A DNA stretch of 64,000 bases from Helichrysum umbraculigerum (GCA_949592205.1 CATIUR010000003.1:146490759-146554758); one strand, 5' to 3'. Counted from the first letter of the stretch, positions 21,871 to 33,100 are shown. The notes: generated by a model not told the origin, from the sequence alone. Numbers and translations: made by a program.

Positions 21871-21886
21871 CCATGCTCTGATACCA
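21871..21886 (-). other. Primer binding site of gypsy element (tRNA-iMet)
   Basis: The minus strand TGGTATCAGAGCATGG lies three bases inside the 5' LTR. Its first 12 bases are complementary to the 3' end of plant initiator methionine tRNA. Confidence 0.88.
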
Positions 21887-21889
21887 ACT

Positions 21890-23976
21890 TATAACGCCCC
21901 TCATTTCATAAGTCAATATTATATTAATAAACCGGAAGCGTAGTAATATAAAACACATCATTAGTTTTACTGCACCCTAATTAGATTACATAAACAGTTC
22001 ATAGCTTAATTCATACTGGTTCAAAAACTATTTTACCACATCTTAATTGGGGTATCATATAAAAACCAACTTGTTTAGTACAAAACATTATCAGAGTAGC
22101 AAGCTTGTCAAGACATTCCCAGCTCCTAGAGCATCAACTTCCTGCTACTCATCTAACCAAAATATAATCTGCAGGAAGTAGATAGGAGGGATTAGCACAT
22201 AGCTAAGTGAGTGAGTTCATCACACAACATTCATCTTAGCATAATCACCTAATTACAACAAACAACACTATAATGAGGATCGGCGGCTCTGGGGATAACC
22301 AATAACCCGGGTGGCTCCCCAAGAACACTTATCTAACCTATCCGTATGACCATAACGGACGAGACCGATAGCTAGTGGTTATCCTACTCAGATACAGTTC
22401 AATACACACAACAAATGAAGTAAATCCCTGTATCATTCACACGATAACCAACTAGCCCAACCAACCATTCAACAACTCGTTGACCTCATTAACAACTGAT
22501 GCCCGAAGGCCACACATTGCACATAGAGTAATAATCAACAAAGTATATTAAATAAGCAACAACAATATATCACGCTTATTCGTTGTAATCCAATGATCAC
22601 AACTAAATTCAATGGTGAGTTCCGAATCCACTCACCGATACCTTCGTCTTTACTAACTCAGATTCCAGGTGCTACTTTGTCTTTTAGAGGATCTGAGGAT
22701 CAACATCATAAACAAGTTAGTAATTGAAATCATCAACATATAACTCATATCAATTAATCACATTAGGGATTTAACACCACTATTATCTAAGTTATAAGTC
22801 CCCTCACATGTATTATTACTCATTATATAAACATAACAACAAATTAAGATTAAGTTCTAGCAAGTAAATGAAAAAGTGGAGCTGGACCCTTTAGCCGCCG
22901 GCTAGCCATCTTAGCCGCCGGCTAAACCCACCAAGCCGCCGGCTTCCACGTCCAGCCGCCGGTTCCACACACCGGAACGCCGACTCTAAGGCATTTTGAG
23001 CAACCAGAAATAAAATGCGTTTTAAAGCCATTTTTACCCGCCGGCTAGGGTCTTTGACCCGCCGGTTTACGTCATTTAGCCGCCGGCTAGGCTTATTAGC
23101 CGCCGGCCTCCCCAACTAAAACCTGCTAGCCGCCGGCTAAGCATCCAAGCCGCCGGCTAGTTCATCAAATCAGCATCAGCAGCAGCTGCTCAAAAACTAT
23201 ACACGAACTTCATACTCAAAATCTTCATTTTCGCATACTAAATCGCACAAACTACCTAATCGACACACAAATAACATCCTATTACTTCTACTAACATTCA
23301 ACAACAACAACAACATCAAATTTCCTAATCTACACCTCAAAATCCTAAAACCTATTTAGTTTTCAAGTAACTCAAATCATAGCTCAAGAAATTGAATTTA
23401 ATCCAAACAACTAATCAAGAATCATCACATATCATCATAGGTCACATATAATCACAATATAAACTCAAGAAACAACTCGATTCATTAGTTTTCCTTTCAA
23501 CCTAGCACTTGAGTTTAAACATGAAATTTACTTACATTTAGATAGATAGACAAGATGATAGTTGATAGATGATGATGATGAAGTCACTTGTTAGAATTCA
23601 CCACCTCAATTTACACTTCAAGTTTGATGATTTAATCTTAGATTTAGGTAAGGGTTTGTGTGTGTTTTTCTTAAAGGGAATTGGGAAAGTGATCACCAAA
23701 AGGATCGGCCCTTTATTTAGCCGACCTAACCCTTTGGGTATTTTATACCCGTTCTAAATCTGTTGTCTGGAACCTAGAACCAGTTTGCGAGAAACTTATT
23801 TTATTGCACCGTCAACTTTAATAAATTAATCCAAGCAACATTTTATTAACCACAATAAGTCCTAAGACCTATTTCACCAAGTTTCACAATTAGGCAATTT
23901 ATAGCAAATAAAATATGAAAAAATTAAATACCAAATTTAAATAGAAAAATACCAGGCCACTGGGGAGGATGTTACA
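21890..23976 (-). repeat. 5' LTR of gypsy element
   Basis: 2,087 bp, nearly identical to the 3' LTR. Compared with it, this copy lacks 13 bp near 23680 and has one extra CAA near 23303. Confidence 0.93.
22891..23160. repeat. Dyad array A, 5' LTR copy
   Basis: Same eleven-motif order as 16036-16304. Differences include CAAGCCGCCGGCTAG here against CAATCCGCCGGCTAG there, and AGCCGCCGGCC against AGCCGTCGGCC. Confidence 0.92.
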
Positions 23977-23983
23977 GATACCA
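23977..23983 (-). other. ARID element primer binding site, proximal half
   Basis: The minus strand is TGGTATC, the first seven bases of the site, next to CAAAAG and the 5' LTR. The rest is at 15024-15034, beyond the inserted gypsy element. Confidence 0.8.
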
Positions 23984-23987
23984 CTTT

Positions 23988-24193
23988 TGATCAGGCATAT
24001 TGGAATCAAACCAATTATGTTTCCAGTAATCTGATTCCAACAAACAACTATGATTCACCATTGAATCAAGATAATCAAAGGTTCGTTTTGCAATGAGTGT
24101 ACAAGGAATATTTGATGAGATATCTATATAATAGTAAAACGATATGTATATTGATTGAATGTTCTTGATAGATTGGTTACATCGTTTCCTGTA

Positions 24194-24268
<75 letters not shown>

Positions 24269-24487
24269 TTCAGGCAGACACAATGACCATATGCATCGCT
24301 TCAAACTAATCGGTTCAAATGAATCGATGCAACTCTTAACATACTAATTGCCCTAGACGTTTTCTATGTATGGGTTTGTTGGCCTGCGGCCCAAACCGGA
24401 AACGGGCTTTATTCTACTTAACTAATATGTACATTAATATTTACATGACCCATAAATTTTGACCCATTTGACATTAAATTTCCAACA
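23988..24487 (-). repeat. 5' LTR of ARID retroelement
   Basis: 500 bp; starts TGTTGGAAATTTAATG on the sense strand and ends GATCA. Contains an (AT)n tract at about 24197-24264. About 3-4 percent substituted relative to the 3' LTR, so older than the gypsy insertion. Confidence 0.85.
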
Positions 24488-24817
24488 CAAAAGTCCGTGT
24501 GGAAGGTGACAACGAAGATAACGTATGTCATCATAATAATATACTCCCTAGTAATTAATATATACACTTTCACCTTTGTTAAGTTACGCAATATTTAAAA
24601 AATGTTTTTAATAAACATTGTAGGCAGTCTCATGTTAGAAAGTTTATTAACTAGTAAGTATAGATTTGAACTAATCTAAGTCATAGAAAGAGTCAAATTT
24701 GTTATAGAAGAAGACGATCAAGTCAATAGATATAATAAAAACATGTTCTTACTCCATATATGGGTTTACAATGGGAATGAAAATGTGTTTTCAAATCCAC
24801 TTAAGTTTGGGATATAC
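24488..24817. other. Spacer between retroelement and MITE
   Basis: AT-rich. By position it is the original upstream region of germin-like copy 1, moved 16.5 kb away by the insertion. No gene seen. The last eight bases (GGATATAC) are the target duplication of the following MITE. Confidence 0.4.
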
Positions 24818-25154
24818 TAGGGATGAGCAAAAATACCAAAATACCGAAACCGAACCGGTACCGAACCGGACCGGTACCGAACCGGTACCGACCGTTACAA
24901 ATGGTACGGTATTCGGTTTTTGATTTGGGGCAAAAAAAAACCCGGTACCAACCGCTCGGTACCGGTTCGGTACCGGTTGGTACCATGCACACCAAAATAC
25001 CTAAACCGAACCGGAACCGTACCGGACCGGTACCGAACCAGTACCAACCGATACAAATGGTACGGTATTCGGTTTTTGATTTGGGACAAATTAAAAACCG
25101 GTACCAACCGGTCGGTACCGGTTCGGTACCGGTATGGTACCACGCTCACCCCTA
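24818..25154. mobile_element. hAT-type MITE rich in ACCGGTACCGA motifs
   Basis: 337 bp between two copies of the 8-bp duplication GGATATAC. Termini TAGGGATGAGC and, inverted, TAGGGGTGAGC. The inside is an imperfect tandem and inverted array of GGTACCG and CCGGTACC steps with ATACAAATGGTACGG-like blocks repeated. The apparent open frames on both strands are low-complexity by-products. Confidence 0.9.
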
Positions 25155-25640
25155 GGATATACCATAACTCAAGGGTTTGATTACCAATTTTCAAAATCAT
25201 ACCCGTTAACTAAACAATTTTACCGTTGGACCCCCTCAATCCCATTGATCCATAGCTACTGATCGTTCTTTTAGAAAAGTAAATACGCACACCTCCTCTA
25301 CCATGAATGTAAACATTTTACCGATCCAAGACGTCAACCGCGAACTAAATGGTTGAAAGACCACCAACAGTAGCGTTCTTGTCTTACAAACCTTATTGAT
25401 TCACAATTGCCTTCATTCTTGATAATTGTATTTAGGACAATGTAAACCAAATTATTAACACGGATTCAATGGATTTGTAATTTGATACGTTTAAAGAACG
25501 AAACTAATTGAAACTTCAAAACAAAATCATATATATATTTTTTTTCATTTATCGTATTACAGGACAATACAAACCAATATTACTTGAATTGAATAATTTG
25601 ACTCAAAGAAATCAACATTAATCTATGATCACATAAATAC
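25155..25640. other. 3' flank of germin-like copy 2
   Basis: AT-rich, non-coding; the right part is probably the 3' UTR of copy 2. No other feature seen. Confidence 0.4.
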
Positions 25641-26377
25641 TTAAAATTTAGACTGAATTTGATAAACCAAGTTAACGTCAACTTGAAAGGCCTTTGCAAG
25701 AATGTCTCCACTGATATCCGGGTTTGATCCAAACACGGCATTTGCAATAGTAATCACACCCGGATTCTGACTACTCAAAGCTGCAATAGCAACAGCAAAG
25801 TCATTTCCTACGTTTTGCTGGAAGTGAATTAGACCTTGTGGGAACACGAAAACATCACCCTTCTGAAGTAGTTTGGTGATGAGACGGTTTTCAGGGTTAG
25901 ATGTCACAAAACCGACCAAGATACTGCCTTCAATGACAGTCAAGATTTCAGTAGCTCGAGGGTGCGTATGTGGAGGGTTAATACCCCATGGAGCAAAGTC
26001 AATACGAGCCATTGAAATTCCTAAAGTGTTGAGTCCTTTCAACTGTACTACAGTCACAGCAGTCACATTAGACCCAACTGCATTTGACGTGTTCCCCATA
26101 ACGTTGAGCCCTTTAAAAAGGAAATCATCTGCTGTCACATTCTTCGGATCTTTGCAAACCACACCATTCACCAAAACTGTGATAATAAAAGATAGAAAAA
26201 ATCGTTAGCACGTAAAAAATGCAGTATATATCCTTTTCATTCAAAGTTTTTTCAATAGTTTTTACCTTTGCTATTTGGGTCAGCCACACAAAAGTCCTGA
26301 AGAGGACTAGGGTCCGAAGCTAAAGCAAACGAACAAGCTGTCAACAAGAGACCGAATAAAAGTAAATGAGACGTCAT
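25641..26377 (-). CDS. Germin-like protein, subfamily 1 type (copy 2)
   Basis: Two exons, 26377-26266 and 26176-25641, encode 215 residues with the same intron position as copy 1. The secretory signal is [20 protein letters not shown]. The cysteine pair is in QDFCVADP and VVCKDP. Cupin box 1 is [18 protein letters not shown] and box 2 is [16 protein letters not shown]. All three His and the Glu that bind manganese are present. N-glycosylation sequons are visible in NVTADD and SNVTAV. This is the least altered of the three copies. Likely a secreted hexameric cupin of the cell wall; enzymatic activity cannot be told from sequence. Confidence 0.94.
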
Positions 26378-26463
26378 TATGAATGAGATTGAAGTGAAAT
26401 ACTTGTTCTTCAATAAACTTTGGTAGTTTGAGGAATTAATGTGAAAAAGTGTGTAACTTGGTA

Positions 26464-26475
26464 ATGCTTTTATAG
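26464..26475 (-). promoter_or_regulatory. TATA box of germin-like copy 2
   Basis: The minus strand reads ACTATAAAAGCATTACC, about 90 bp upstream of the start codon. Copy 3 has a matching ATATAAAAACATTACC at about 28640-28655. Confidence 0.55.
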
Positions 26476-26479
26476 TAAA

Positions 26480-27902
26480 AACAATGAAGCAAGAAGCTAA
26501 CATATGGTGTCTCAGTATCTCACTAAAAAATAAGATAACACCTTATGGAAGAAGTAAAACAAAGATAAAGTCATCTTATACATTTTTATATAAGATGCAT
26601 TCAACTTTTGTTCATTTCTAAATTATATAAAGTTAGAATGCTCATGCAGCCAGGTATGATCTATATATTCAAACCTCCTTTTGAATCATTCACATATGCC
26701 TAAATCGTTATGTATTGAATTGGTCCAGAGATCTCGTCGTACAATACCAAATTCGCAACCAAAATCACAACAACACAAAAAGGATCTTAACTCTAATTTA
26801 GTTACTGAAATACAACCCAGCTCGACACAGATAATTAATAACTCTATATCAAGTATAGAGTTATTAATGGTAATTCTGTCTGCTGCTTCCAAAAAAAACT
26901 CTATATCGAGTATAAACAGTTCACATGATCCATTGTAGATCAATCATACAGTAATTTTTTCAATACTGCTCAAAAAGTTTATAATATCATCGTATAAAAG
27001 ATTTAGAATCTAATAATTATAGCACTCTGATTATTCAAGAAACTTGAAAAATATCATTCTACTAATCATGAACTGGATATTACTTATATGTTACTGCATA
27101 TATGCTAAAGTAAGTTTTTCATTTATCCTTTTGTACATGATGGAGAATTCCATAGACCACATTGTTTATGAATTCATGATACATTGATGACTCTTGTTGT
27201 ACAACCTGAATAATGCAAAGAATAGATGACTGAATGGTGTTCGACCCCCTCAATTGCTCGACAAACTCAGATTATGGGTTGAGTCCAGTATTTTAGCGTC
27301 CGATCTCCTTCAATGCCCAATATTGATCCATAACTGCTAATCTTTTCATACAAACCCAATTGATTCATGATTGCAGTATTTTTCACAAAACCCATTGATC
27401 AATAGTCAAGCTTATAAGATCATTTTATTAGGTTCAATATGATGTTTGTCGTAAATATTTTACAATGGAGTACGAACCCCCTTTTACTTCATATCCTGAT
27501 TTCGCCACTGCTATAACTTAGCGTTACTTTTTTGATAATTTATTGCAGTGTTAAAATGCCCCGATTCTTGAATTTTATACGTAGGACAATGAAAAGCTCT
27601 ACTTAATAAGGATTCAATGGAATTGTAATTTGATTGATTTGGTTTATGGGATAGTTAGAAACTTTAGAGCCCCTAACTACAAAAGCATTTATTATGTTGC
27701 TAATTAATCTAAGTGTTTGACTTTGATTAACTATCCAGTTTGATAAGTTAAAGAATGAAAATAAATAAAAATCCTAATAAAAAAAATTATAAATTTTCAT
27801 TTATAGATAGTACAGGAAAGTATACTACAAACCAATATTACTTTAATTAATTGAATAATTTGACTCAAAGAAATCAACATAAATCAATGATCATATATAT
27901 GT
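26480..27902. other. Spacer between germin-like copies 2 and 3
   Basis: AT-rich promoter and 3' flank. A 9-base palindrome pair (CTCTATATC..GTATAGAG) occurs near 26842-26862. Segments near 26580-26690 and 28740-28850 are similar (TCATGCAGCCAG), showing that the upstream regions were duplicated with the genes. No other coding sequence recognised. Confidence 0.45.
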
Positions 27903-28554
27903 TTAGAATTTAGACTGAATCTGATAAACCAAGTTGACGTCAACTTGAAAGGCCTTTGCAAGAATGTCTCCACTGATATCCGGGTTTGATCCAAACACAG
28001 CATTTGCAATCGTAATGACACCCGGATTTTGACTACTCAAAGCTGCAATAACAACAGCAAAGTCATTTCCGACGTTTTGCTGGAAGTGAATTAGACCTTG
28101 TGGGAACACGAAAACATCACCCTTCTGAAGTAGTTTGGTGATGAGACGGTTTTCAGGGTTAGATGTCACAAAACCGACCAAGATACTGCCTTCAATGACG
28201 GTCAAGATTTCAGTAGCTCGAGGGTGCGTGTGTGGAGGGTTAATACCCCATGGAGCAAAGTCAATACGAGCCATTGAAATTCCTAAAGTGTTGAGTCTTT
28301 TCAACTGTACTACAGTCACAGCAGTCACATTAGACCCAACTGCATTTGACGTATTTCCCATAACGTTGAGCCCTTTAAAAAGGAAATCATTTGCTGTCAC
28401 ATTCTTCGGATCTTTGAACTCCAAGTTATTTTTTTTACGTACCTTTGCTATTTGGGTCAGCTACACAAAAGTCCTGGAGAGCACTAGGGTCCGAAGCTAA
28501 AGCATACGAACAAGCTGTCAACAAGAGACCGAATAAAAGTAAATGAGACGTCAG
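27903..28554 (-). pseudogene. Germin-like pseudogene (copy 3)
   Basis: Coding sequence is about as similar to copy 2 as a recent duplicate, but three defects are visible. The start codon is CTG (28552-28554) where copies 1 and 2 have ATG. A deletion removed most of the intron and the start of exon 2, so the acceptor and VLVNGVVC are lost, including the second disulphide cysteine. The remaining gap after the donor is too short to splice, and reading through meets TAA six bases after the exon end. Both cupin boxes are intact downstream ([34 protein letters not shown]), so decay is recent. Confidence 0.85.
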
Positions 28555-28559
28555 TATTA

Positions 28560-29787
28560 ATGAGATTGAAGTGTTATACTGGTTCTTCAATGAGCTTTGG
28601 TAGCTTGAGGAGTTTATGAGAAAAAGTGTGTCACTTGGTAATGTTTTTATATGGTGTCTTGGTATATAACCACCAATAAAAAAACATTGAGGAAGAAGTA
28701 AACAAAGATATAGTCATCTTATACATTTAATTTTCTAAAGATACATTCAACTCTTGTTCAATGTTAAATTTAATAAAGATAGAATAGAATGCTCATGCAG
28801 CCAGATATGATCTCTTTATTCATATCTCCTTTTTGAATTATTTACACATTTTTGAATCATTATGTAAGAACTAGTTCAGAGATCGCGTCTATATAATACA
28901 AAATTCGGAGCCAAATAATAAAGGAAAAAAAAATCTTAGTTCTACTGAAATACGACCCAGCTCGACACATAAAAAAACTTTATTTACAGTATAAACAGTT
29001 CCAATGATTCATAACTGTAGAATATTACAGTAATTTTTTTGATATACATTAATGGTACTTTTAAACAGTGGGGTGAATTTTTTATTTTTCTATATCAAAG
29101 CAACCAACTATCAAGTGGAACGAGTAAACAAAATAAAGCAGTGAATTGCGTGCTGATATGTCAATTATTAATGAAAAACCTATAAAACAAAGATTGAACA
29201 ATTAGGTTTGGTCTGTCTGAATGTTTAGTTGTATTTTAGTCAAAATTATATTGTGGGAGAGGTGGCAAAACGGGCGGGCAGGTGTGGGGGACTAGGTCAA
29301 AATAGGTTCAGGTCCACACAACAGAATCTTTCTTTAATTATGTAAATTTTTAGCATTAATAATAAGTTTTACTTTACATGAAATATTTAATCTCATTGTA
29401 TTCATAAAGCAGCTAAAGATGACATACACATAGAGCTTCAAGTCATTTTAAAAAAAAACAACTCCTAGAAGAATGAGGAAACAAAACTAATTACATCTAT
29501 AGCAACCATTTGATACCAGTTTAATTACAAATGGTAACTATTCAATTTAGGTTGATCTAAAGTTACAATCTAGATATTTACAAACCCTTAACTTTATGCA
29601 CCAGATAACATTTACAAACTAAATTCGCGTAATGATGTAAATCTCGTCATACCCCTTCCTCGATTAATTGTTTGCACCATACAACATTAACAAGCTATAT
29701 TCGTGCAATGCTTTCTGTAAAGATGTAAACCTCATCATACCCAAACCTGCAAGATTTGAGAACAAACAAAGAATAAATCAACAAAAA
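28560..29787. other. Spacer between germin-like copy 3 and GGH
   Basis: AT-rich. The left part is the copy-3 promoter and its duplicated upstream block; the right part is probably the 3' UTR of the hydrolase. No other feature recognised. Confidence 0.4.
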
Positions 29788-31729
29788 CTAATATACCTTT
29801 GATTCACAAGGAGCGCAGAAACTAATATACCCAGCCTTCCCACAATAAGTGGGTTTGTAATTGTAAATAAGATTGTCCAACACTTTCCGAACGGGTGGTC
29901 TGTTTGAAGATTTTCTAGCCTCACTGTAAATTCATAAACATTAATTAAAGTTTATAAAATTTAAGATCTTTGGACTTGCAACAACTGAAATATCGTACCT
30001 CACAAAAAAGTTAGCAAAGTGTTGAGTCACTTGAATAGCATCATCTGAATGTGGTATCATCGATAAGCCCCATTCAAAAGCATTTTTCTGTAGCATACAA
30101 CATGAAAACATCAATTCTTACTCAGGCTATGTGAAGCATTAACGTCTTTTGTCTAGAAGTACCTCTGGGTGCCATTGAACTGCAGTCACTGGATATATTT
30201 GTGATTGAACTGTTGATACATAAACCTGATAAAAAGTTTGATTTTGGAATCATACACAGAAACAATATTGTCCAATAAACAATATAATAAGTAAACCAAA
30301 GTAAATAATTTATGCACCTTGTTATCTTTATCGGTGCTAGTCGTCAATATCTTAAAGAAATTGGACAAGTTAACATTTCCTTGAAATCTTTCGGGCGATA
30401 TACCATACTGTTAACGCAGATAATAAATTATGGTTAAGATAGAAATTTGCACACTTTCATACAAACTTTCGGTATAAATACCACTAAAGATAATTGCTCA
30501 CTTTATGGTGGTGCATCACCAGGCGATCTGTACTCAACTTTGCAAGCAAATCAGTCGAAAATCTGTATAAAACAAACACATCAACTTAAAACTGGATATA
30601 CAGCCAAACACATGTAACAAGTGTGCTGAAGTAACAAAATGTATCTAGGGATGTACAAAAACTATGTGATACCTTTGAAACATCGTTCCTTCGATGTTTA
30701 TGTTTTTCACTAATTGAAGTGTAGATGCATGATGTGATCCGCTGAACCTTTCAAGGATATTATTATCCTGGTAACTTGGAAGTACAAAGAAATATTTACA
30801 TCTAAAACCGGGAATACCAGAATAAGCGTATGAGATGAACAACTTCATTATGCTACTTCCATAGATTAAAGAGAAGTCACTAACAGACTTTGGGATTGGT
30901 CAAATTTTCATTTTTTTATACGTTTTTGCAATACCTCTAGCAGAAATGCAGAATGCTCAAGAAAATGATATACAGAATTGTCATCCGAATTGGGTTACGA
31001 GTGAGAACAAAGCACAGAAACAATGAATGATGGATAAGTGAACATGACTTACTTTGCTAACGATCATAGTTATGAGTTCAAAACCTAAGCAAATAGCAAA
31101 TAAAGGAAAATGGTCTCCTGCATCATTCTTCTTCAGGACTTGCTGCACAAATTGAATAACAAGAAACAAACTCAAAAGGGCCAAGCTTAACTGTATCTTG
31201 AACACAAATAACTAATGAAGATATCATTACATTATTGATCATGATAAGTTCTTAAACACTAGTAGGTTGTGAGTACAACTCTCACTGGAAACATGATTTT
31301 AAAATCATGTTTTTATATATAAAATTTAATTAAAAAAATTAAAACTTACCTTAAAAATACCCTCAACAACTTCAGTATATAACCCTTTCTTAGCCCATCC
31401 ACCAGTAAAAAGCACTCCATTCACCAGATTAAGTTTCTGTAATGCCCAATTTTTTAACTTTTTAGTAGGAAATAATTGTGATGTTTAATGTTAGTTTAGT
31501 AAAAAATATATATATATAAATAATAATGATTACTTACAGTTTGAAGAATCTCAGGATGTTCATTATAGATGAGAGGAATAACTCTAGCACCAGCAGATTC
31601 AACGAACTTGACATAAGAAGCAGCGATATAAGAAACATTTGTAGCATTATTAAGTCTACCGGAAGCACCGTCGCTGGGATGGCTCAATATTCCGATGATC
31701 GGACCCAAATTCACCTCCGGATCCGGCAT
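29788..31729 (-). CDS. GGH: Gamma-glutamyl hydrolase (folate deglutamylase)
   Basis: Nine exons (minus): 31729-31538, 31436-31350, 31142-31053, 30767-30673, 30562-30502, 30407-30318, 30225-30163, 30087-29999, 29923-29788. All phases join to 300 residues. The enzyme removes glutamates from folate polyglutamates. Evidence: IGILSHPSDGASGRLNNATN at the N-terminus, GVLFTGGWAKKG, the nucleophile region FAICLGFEL with its Cys, and the catalytic His in VQWHPEKNAFEWG. These are hallmarks of the class-I-amidotransferase-like GGH family. Plant GGHs are usually vacuolar with an N-terminal signal. This model starts at MPDPEVNLGP and has none; an in-frame stop lies 30 bp upstream. The C-terminus (AGYISFCAPCESKVY) also differs from the usual ending, so a further 3' exon is possible. 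A Helitron end lies 80 bp upstream of the start codon. Confidence 0.88.
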
Positions 31730-31899
31730 TGCAACTCGATGATCGTCGTTGATTAATCACAAGTAGGTCAAGTATGATTGAGGATTGAGGATGGCCGGTG
31801 ACAAATTCATCTTATACATTGATGGAGCTCAGTCAACTGACATTGTTGACTAGCCCATCTGATCCGTCGAAAGTCCCCAAAAGATTTTTGACTTTTAAG

Positions 31900-32280
31900 G
31901 TGTGTTTGGCGTAACTAGCTGGTAGCTAGAGCTGGAAGCTTGTAGCTGGAGCTTATTTTTGGAGCTGGAGCTTATTTTTGTATAAATTTTTAGAAGTGTT
32001 TGTTAAAGTAGCTGGAGCTGGAGCTTAATATGTGAATAGACATAAAAGGACAAAAAGTTTAAATCAAAGACATGTAGAGAGGGGTATTCATGTAATTTCA
32101 CATCCAATAAGCTTGTAGCTTATTTTAAAAGCTAGTTGAAGTAGCTTATTATTCTAGAGCTTATTTTTTCAATAAGCTCTTACACTTTTGTATGCCAAAC
32201 AAAACTTGTTTTGAAAAAAATAAGCTCAAGCTCCAACAAGCTTCAACAAGCTCCCACAAGCTAGTTTACCGAACATAGCC
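31900..32280. mobile_element. Tourist-like MITE inside Helitron copy 2
   Basis: About 381 bp, absent from Helitron copy 1, which therefore shows the empty site. Termini GGTGTGTTTGGCGTAACTAG and, inverted, GGCTATGTTCGGTAAACTAG. The flanking TTAA on both sides fits a duplicated TTAA/TAA target. The interior is rich in AGCTGGAGCTT and AAGCTCCA repeats, giving a foldback shape. Confidence 0.85.
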
Positions 32281-32849
32281 TTAATCTGAACCCATCAAAG
32301 TCCCACATGCAGTTTTACGGAAGTTACCGTAGGCATTATGTGGAAGTTACCAGATGTACCCCTATGGCTCTCCTTAAACCGTCGTCATATCCTCTCCAAA
32401 ATCACCGGCTCCCTTATCTACCTTTTAAGCAATCATATCGAATATTCATATCAACGTCGGAGGTAAATAATTCGGACCCAATTTCCACTTTCTTACAATC
32501 AAATATAGGGTTTAAACATAAATATGAGTATTTCAAAGATATCCATTATTGACAGATGTGGAAGACAACTAAAGCTGATGATTGGGTTCAAATACGATAA
32601 CAATTTTGATTATTAGTGCTAAAACCTGCATCTATCATCCAATCAGAAATCATGAACGATTCAAGTGTAGATGTCGACCCACAATCGTTATCATAAGGCG
32701 TTCGAACTGATCTCACTTCTAATTTCCGGAAGTATGCTCACGAAGCTATTATACTTCAGGTAAACTTTATATATCTTTGTTGATTTTTTGTGACGGGTTA
32801 CGCTTGGTTTTTAAGTTATTTTCGTTTCAAATTTTCATTATTCTGGTGT

Positions 32850-33100
32850 CAGTGGCGGATCCAGAAATTTAAGTGACCCGTAGCACAAATTTTAACATAT
32901 ACGATTTTGTTGGAAATTAGTAGTTTTTAGAGTAGAAAACATACAAAATGGACTAATCATTTATCAAACCAGTAGCAGAACTTATTTGGACCCGTAGCAA
33001 TAGCAATAAAATCAATTATTTAATAAAAAAAATTACACTTTGCATGACAAACGGACCCGTAGCAAGCGCTACCCTTAGCTTCTACGTGGCTCCGCCCCTG
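32850..33100. mobile_element. hAT-type MITE inside Helitron copy 2
   Basis: Orthologue of 9851-10101, with the same 8-bp duplication TCTGGTGT on both sides and the same termini. Confidence 0.88.

Larger units (their letters stand above)
15035..23976 (-). mobile_element. Complete Ty3/gypsy chromovirus element, Tekay type (8,942 bp)
   Basis: Both LTRs, primer binding site, polyprotein and purine tract are present, flanked by the 5-bp duplication GATAC. LTRs are about 2.1 kb, as in the Tekay/Del clade. LTR differences by eye are about nine substitutions plus a few small indels (a 13-bp gap and one extra CAA), near 0.4 percent, which indicates a very recent insertion. The polyprotein has two premature stops, so this copy cannot make all its proteins although its structure is intact. 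It inserted into the primer binding site of the ARID element. Confidence 0.95.
8023..24487 (-). mobile_element. ARID-domain non-autonomous LTR retroelement, with nested insertions
   Basis: Read on the minus strand: 5' LTR 24487-23988, primer binding site, one coding region (15003 to 8685), a purine tract, and 3' LTR 8568-8023. LTRs begin TGTTGGAAA as in Copia-type elements and end in CA. Three later insertions are nested inside: Helitron 9197-12046, solo LTR 12741-14602 and gypsy element 15035-23976. Without them and their target duplications the element is about 2.8 kb, with only about 1.75 kb internal. It has no RT, RNase H or integrase, so it must depend on another element. LTR divergence by eye is about 16 substitutions in roughly 440 aligned bases. 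I found no convincing target-site duplication. Its 3' LTR abuts the promoter of germin-like copy 1 in the same orientation. Confidence 0.8.

Noticed and set aside
8018..24492. Target duplication for the ARID element
   Set aside because: ACTTT on the left and CAAAA on the right do not match; no convincing duplication found.
24801..25200. Frames rich in Tyr, Arg and Pro on both strands
   Set aside because: Low-complexity translation of the GGTACC-rich MITE.
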